Assembly: GCA_023053575.1 (NCBI GenBank)
Contig: JAKZAP010000001.1
Span: 30,770,533-30,834,532, forward strand
DNA: 64,000 bases
Source: Branchinecta lynchi
Lineage: Eukaryota; Arthropoda; Branchiopoda; Anostraca; Branchinectidae
Direction of reading: 5' to 3'
Of the stretch, positions 60,716 to 64,000 are shown one piece after another (the first letter of the stretch is position 1; the number at the start of each line of letters is the position of its first letter). Made by a program: the position numbers and the translations under genes. The notes beneath the pieces are model-generated. The model ran no database searches. It had not been told where the DNA came from and worked only from the letters and a program-made list of their open reading frames with translations.

Positions 60716-62820
60716 GCAATTCACGAATAATCAATTTTCAGATAGTGCAATTTCCGTGTGATTTGTGGTACCACTACGCGCTTGTATTTTTATGGGACTT
60801 GCGGCTTTCCTCAAGTGCCATATATCGATCACTTTTCGGTCGGTCGGTCAGTCTGTCAGTCCACTGTTCTCGAGTTAGGGCACTTCCAGAAGTGATAGGA
60901 CCATGAAACGTGGCAGGAATATCAAGGACCCAACCAAACTAACTTGGAATTAGTCATCTGCCCAATCCGACCATCGTGGGGGGAGGGGGAGACGACGGAA
61001 TCCGGAATTAGGGACATGCATAACTTTCGAACAGGTGATCGGATCTTAAGGAAACTTGATATCTGGAAAGACGTCATGTCTCAGATGACCGTTTCAAGTC
61101 CGGACCGAATCAGATGAATGTGGGGGGTTGGTCGGAAGATGGAACCAGAAATCTAGTGTCACGCTTAGAATGGAGCGATCAGGATGAAACTTCGTGGAAA
61201 GAACAAGCACAAGCCCCATGTACATCGTTGACAAAATTGGACCGAATTCGCGGACTGTGGGGGAATTGGAGGGGGGTTTCGGAATTCCGGTGATCGGGAG
61301 AAGTTAATTCCAATGGGCTAGGACAGTGAAACTAGGCAGTCAACTTCCCGATCCGACCATCGTGGAGGGAGGGGAAATCCGGAATCTTGAGGTATGTATA
61401 ACTTCCAAACGGGTGATTGGACCATAATGTAACTTGATATTTAGAAAGACCACGTGTCTCGGATGTCCCGTCTCAAGTCCGGACCGGATCCGATGAATGT
61501 GGGGGGGGGGGTCGGAAGCGGGAACCGGAAACCTTGTGACACGGTCGGAATGAAACTTGATGGGAAGAACAAGCACAAGCCCCTTGTACATAGAGACAGA
61601 ACCAGACCGGATTCGGGCACTGTGGGGGGAGGGGGGGGGGGTCCGGAATTCTGGTGATCGCAAGTTAAGGTACTTCCAGACGTGCTAGGACGGGATCTGT
61701 CCATCGTGGTGGGGGATTGGAGGGAGGAGGAATATTGAATCTTATTGAGGTATGTATAACTTTTGAACTGGTGATCGGATCTTAATGAAACTTGATATTT
61801 TGAAAGACCTCGTGTCTCAAATGTCCTATTTAAAGTCCGGATGTAATCCAATGAATGTTGAGGGGGGGGGAGGACCGGAAATCTTGTGACACTTTTAGAG
61901 GAGCGATTGGGATGAAACTTGGTTGGAAGAACAAATACAGGCCCTCTAGATACATCAGTGACAGAACTGGACCGGGTTCGGACACTGTGGGGGGATTAGT
62001 AGGGGGATCCGAAATTCTGGTGATCGCGTCTTAAAGTACCTGGACCTTGGACCTTGGTACCTTGGACGATGGAAATGGGGTTAGAAATTAGACAGATCAC
62101 TAGACTGACTTCGAAATTGTCAGTTCCCAGATCCGACCATCCCTTAAAGTACTATTCTAACAGCAAAGTACAAAAAATACTTTTAAGCAAAATATACATT
62201 TTTGTGATCTCTGTGAGCCCTCAAAGGTTTGCTTACAACTGAATTCCTTAAATTACAAACAGTGCTTTTGATTGAAATATACATTTTCGTGCTCCTGATG
62301 AGCTCATCATCATTTTTGCTTCAAGAGTTTTGATTACAGATGAATTTCTGGTGCCCTTACATTGCGAAATATCACAGCCATACCAAACCATACATTCTCG
62401 TGATTTCCAAGGATCCGACCATGATCATTCTTATCGCAAGGATTTTGCTCACAAGGTTACAGCAAACCCACGAATTGACGAATTCCTGCATTCATCCTCT
62501 GACTCAGCCTTGCAAGTGCCATATGAGCTTCCAGCTCTTGTTGTTGTATGCCGTACGAGAGTTTGTTTTTTTTTTTTGCTCAAGCTCCAAGCAATCTTCA
62601 CCAATCTCACCACTGCCAGACTTTTCCCGTTTGTGTTGGGATTAAAATTTCCCGCGTCATAGTAGAATTTACGCTGTGGGGACGGCCACAGATGTTCTGA
62701 ACGTCATAACCAGAGCAGATAGTGGAAAATAAAAATAATCCCTTTGCAGGATCCAAATATCTCAGTGTATTCAATTAAATACACAAGAATAAGTTGGCTT
62801 TTCAGTTGCACTTTAACCAT
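60716..62820. mobile_element. Host MITE (second copy) interrupted by a reversed C-rich array element
   Basis: The part 60,716-60,785 (ATTCACGAATAATCAATTTT, GATTTGTGGTACC) matches about 11,433-11,492, and 62,575-62,820 matches about 11,530-11,675 plus 15,636-15,716. The array sits between them, at a different point of the host element than in the first copy. Confidence 0.6.
60792..62543 (-). mobile_element. C-rich modular array element (reverse, about 1.75 kb)
   Basis: Begins with hairpin ATGGGACTTG-CGGCTTTCCT-CAAGTGCCAT (60,792-60,821) and ends CAAGTGCCATATGAGCTTCC at 62,512-62,531. The modules run A, C, B repeatedly (A near 60,903 and 61,325; C near 61,040, 61,410 and 61,775; B near 61,185, 61,550 and 61,912). 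G-runs interrupt it (61,500 and 61,626). No ORF of note. Confidence 0.85.
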
Positions 62821-62829
62821 CAGCACTTT

Positions 62830-64000
62830 AACACGTAACAGTCGAGTACTATTAGTCCCTGGGGGGTTGGTTACTCGACCTTTCAACCTTACGGATTTAA
62901 TTTGTATGGTCGGGGAAAGATAGCTCATATGGTAGTAATTACTCGACCTGTTCCTTTCTGACTCCCAAGTTCCATATATTCAAGTACTTTTAGGTTCCCA
63001 AGACACAAGTACTCGACCAGTCTAGTACTGATAGCGACTGGAGGCTCGACTCCTCGAGTACTATTAGCTCCTGTGTGGCAGCATCCTCGCTGGTCGAGTA
63101 CTTTTAGCATTTGAGGTATCAGTTCCAGGCTCGGGAACGATAGAAACTGCCACTTCTAGAGCACGGTTCTCAGGAACGGAAAGGTTAAGGTCTGACCGGC
63201 CTGCAGATCGCGACTGCTAGAAGTTTTCAAAGGTTTTAGTACAGCTTCAGGACCCCATCTAACTTACGAATTCTGCAACCGAATTTCGGTCTTCTGATGA
63301 TCTTTTGGCCTACCGGATTTTAAGATTGGCCTTGAAACTGAACCGGAGTTCGGGATAAGTATGTACCGAATAATTATGGACTGGTATTCGGTATGATTGC
63401 TAAATCCCGATAATTATACCGGAATAATTACGGAATGTGTTCGGCTAGTACCAAATAATTTGGAGGGATATTCCTGATTCAGCGTAACTAAATTCCAAAT
63501 ATTCGGGTTGTTATACCTAATAATATGGACTGGAGTCGCTGGACTTATATTCGGTATAATTTCATCAGAAATTTCGGGGTTTCTGATAGTCGAATATCGG
63601 CAATTGCACAGATAAACAAAAAATCACATCAAAAAAGACACCAGCACTTTGAGCTGGAATAAGGAGAGTCACGACTAAAGTTGACATCTTTTCTAGCCTT
63701 ACAGAAGAAATCTCGATAATGAACACTTGCAAGTGATGTATCAGCGAGATGAAAGGATATCTGGAGATGCCTACAAACTTGCGGTAAGTGAGCATGCAGT
63801 GGCAACAAATTTTGGATGTTGCGACTTACATCCGTCCTCTCTTGAGCTTGTTCGAAAGAGTGTAGAAAGACGTTACACGACGATGATCCTGATCCAAATT
63901 CGGAACGTGTCCGAAATGAACAAAAATGCTGAATTAATTCAGCATTTTATGCACCATTTCGCTTTCGGACTTAAATTTTCGCTCAAGTAGCATTAATTCA
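62830..64000. other. Repetitive AT-rich end of the window, no gene assigned
   Basis: CGAGTACTATTAG-type words recur at about 62,842-63,112, and ATTCGGTATAAT or AATAATT.CGG words recur at about 63,355-63,590. A plus-strand ORF at 63,727-63,990 (87 codons) has no recognisable motif. Confidence 0.4.

Overview
The window is eukaryotic nuclear DNA, most likely from an invertebrate animal and probably a protostome. It is intron-rich and repeat-rich, has no operons, and holds one conserved protein-coding gene on the minus strand with canonical GT-AG introns. The gene is PUF60 (half-pint in flies), a poly(U)-binding splicing factor. Its C-terminal block ([11 protein letters not shown]) is closer to the fly protein than to vertebrate PUF60, as far as I recall those sequences. 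I cannot name the species.

Layout. PUF60 runs right to left, from about 45.7 kb to a stop at 5,368. Eleven coding exons join in a continuous reading frame of 552 codons. They give an N-terminal AKKFAMEQ helix, RRM1, RRM2, an Ala/Pro linker and a C-terminal UHM-type RRM. Two more exons, at 49.3 kb and 50.75-51.22 kb (the latter very proline-rich), continue the frame upstream and may be an N-terminal extension. The start codon and promoter were not found. Introns of up to 8 kb are filled with mobile elements.

Assembly. A 100-N gap lies at 30,279-30,378. The 10.4 kb left of it (19,880-30,278) and the 9.55 kb right of it (30,379-39,932) are nearly identical in the same orientation, differing mainly by one 866-bp insertion. 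The simplest reading is two unmerged alleles, so the second copy of the PUF60 exon (37,421-37,548) is probably an artefact.

Mobile DNA. (1) A giant palindromic element (21,155-27,724; allelic copy 31,654-37,357) has arms of about 3 kb, a 6-bp target duplication, 54-bp arrays rich in CACGTG and about 130-bp repeats centred on TTAGGGTCTAGACCCTAA. (2) Penelope-like inverted-repeat elements (22,908-23,763 and 51,490-51,713) have 10-bp target duplications and carry type I hammerhead-ribozyme motifs. (3) A large C-rich family (11.7-15.6, 41.8-42.8, 52.7-54.7 and 60.8-62.5 kb) is built of three alternating modules about 140 bp apart and ends in an ATGGCACTTG hairpin. (4) There are several MITE families with clear terminal inverted repeats, and decayed LINE reverse-transcriptase fragments at 8.4, 18.8, 44.0 and 48.1 kb.

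Outside PUF60 and these repeats I recognise no other gene. The many short ORFs are repeat-borne or unsupported.
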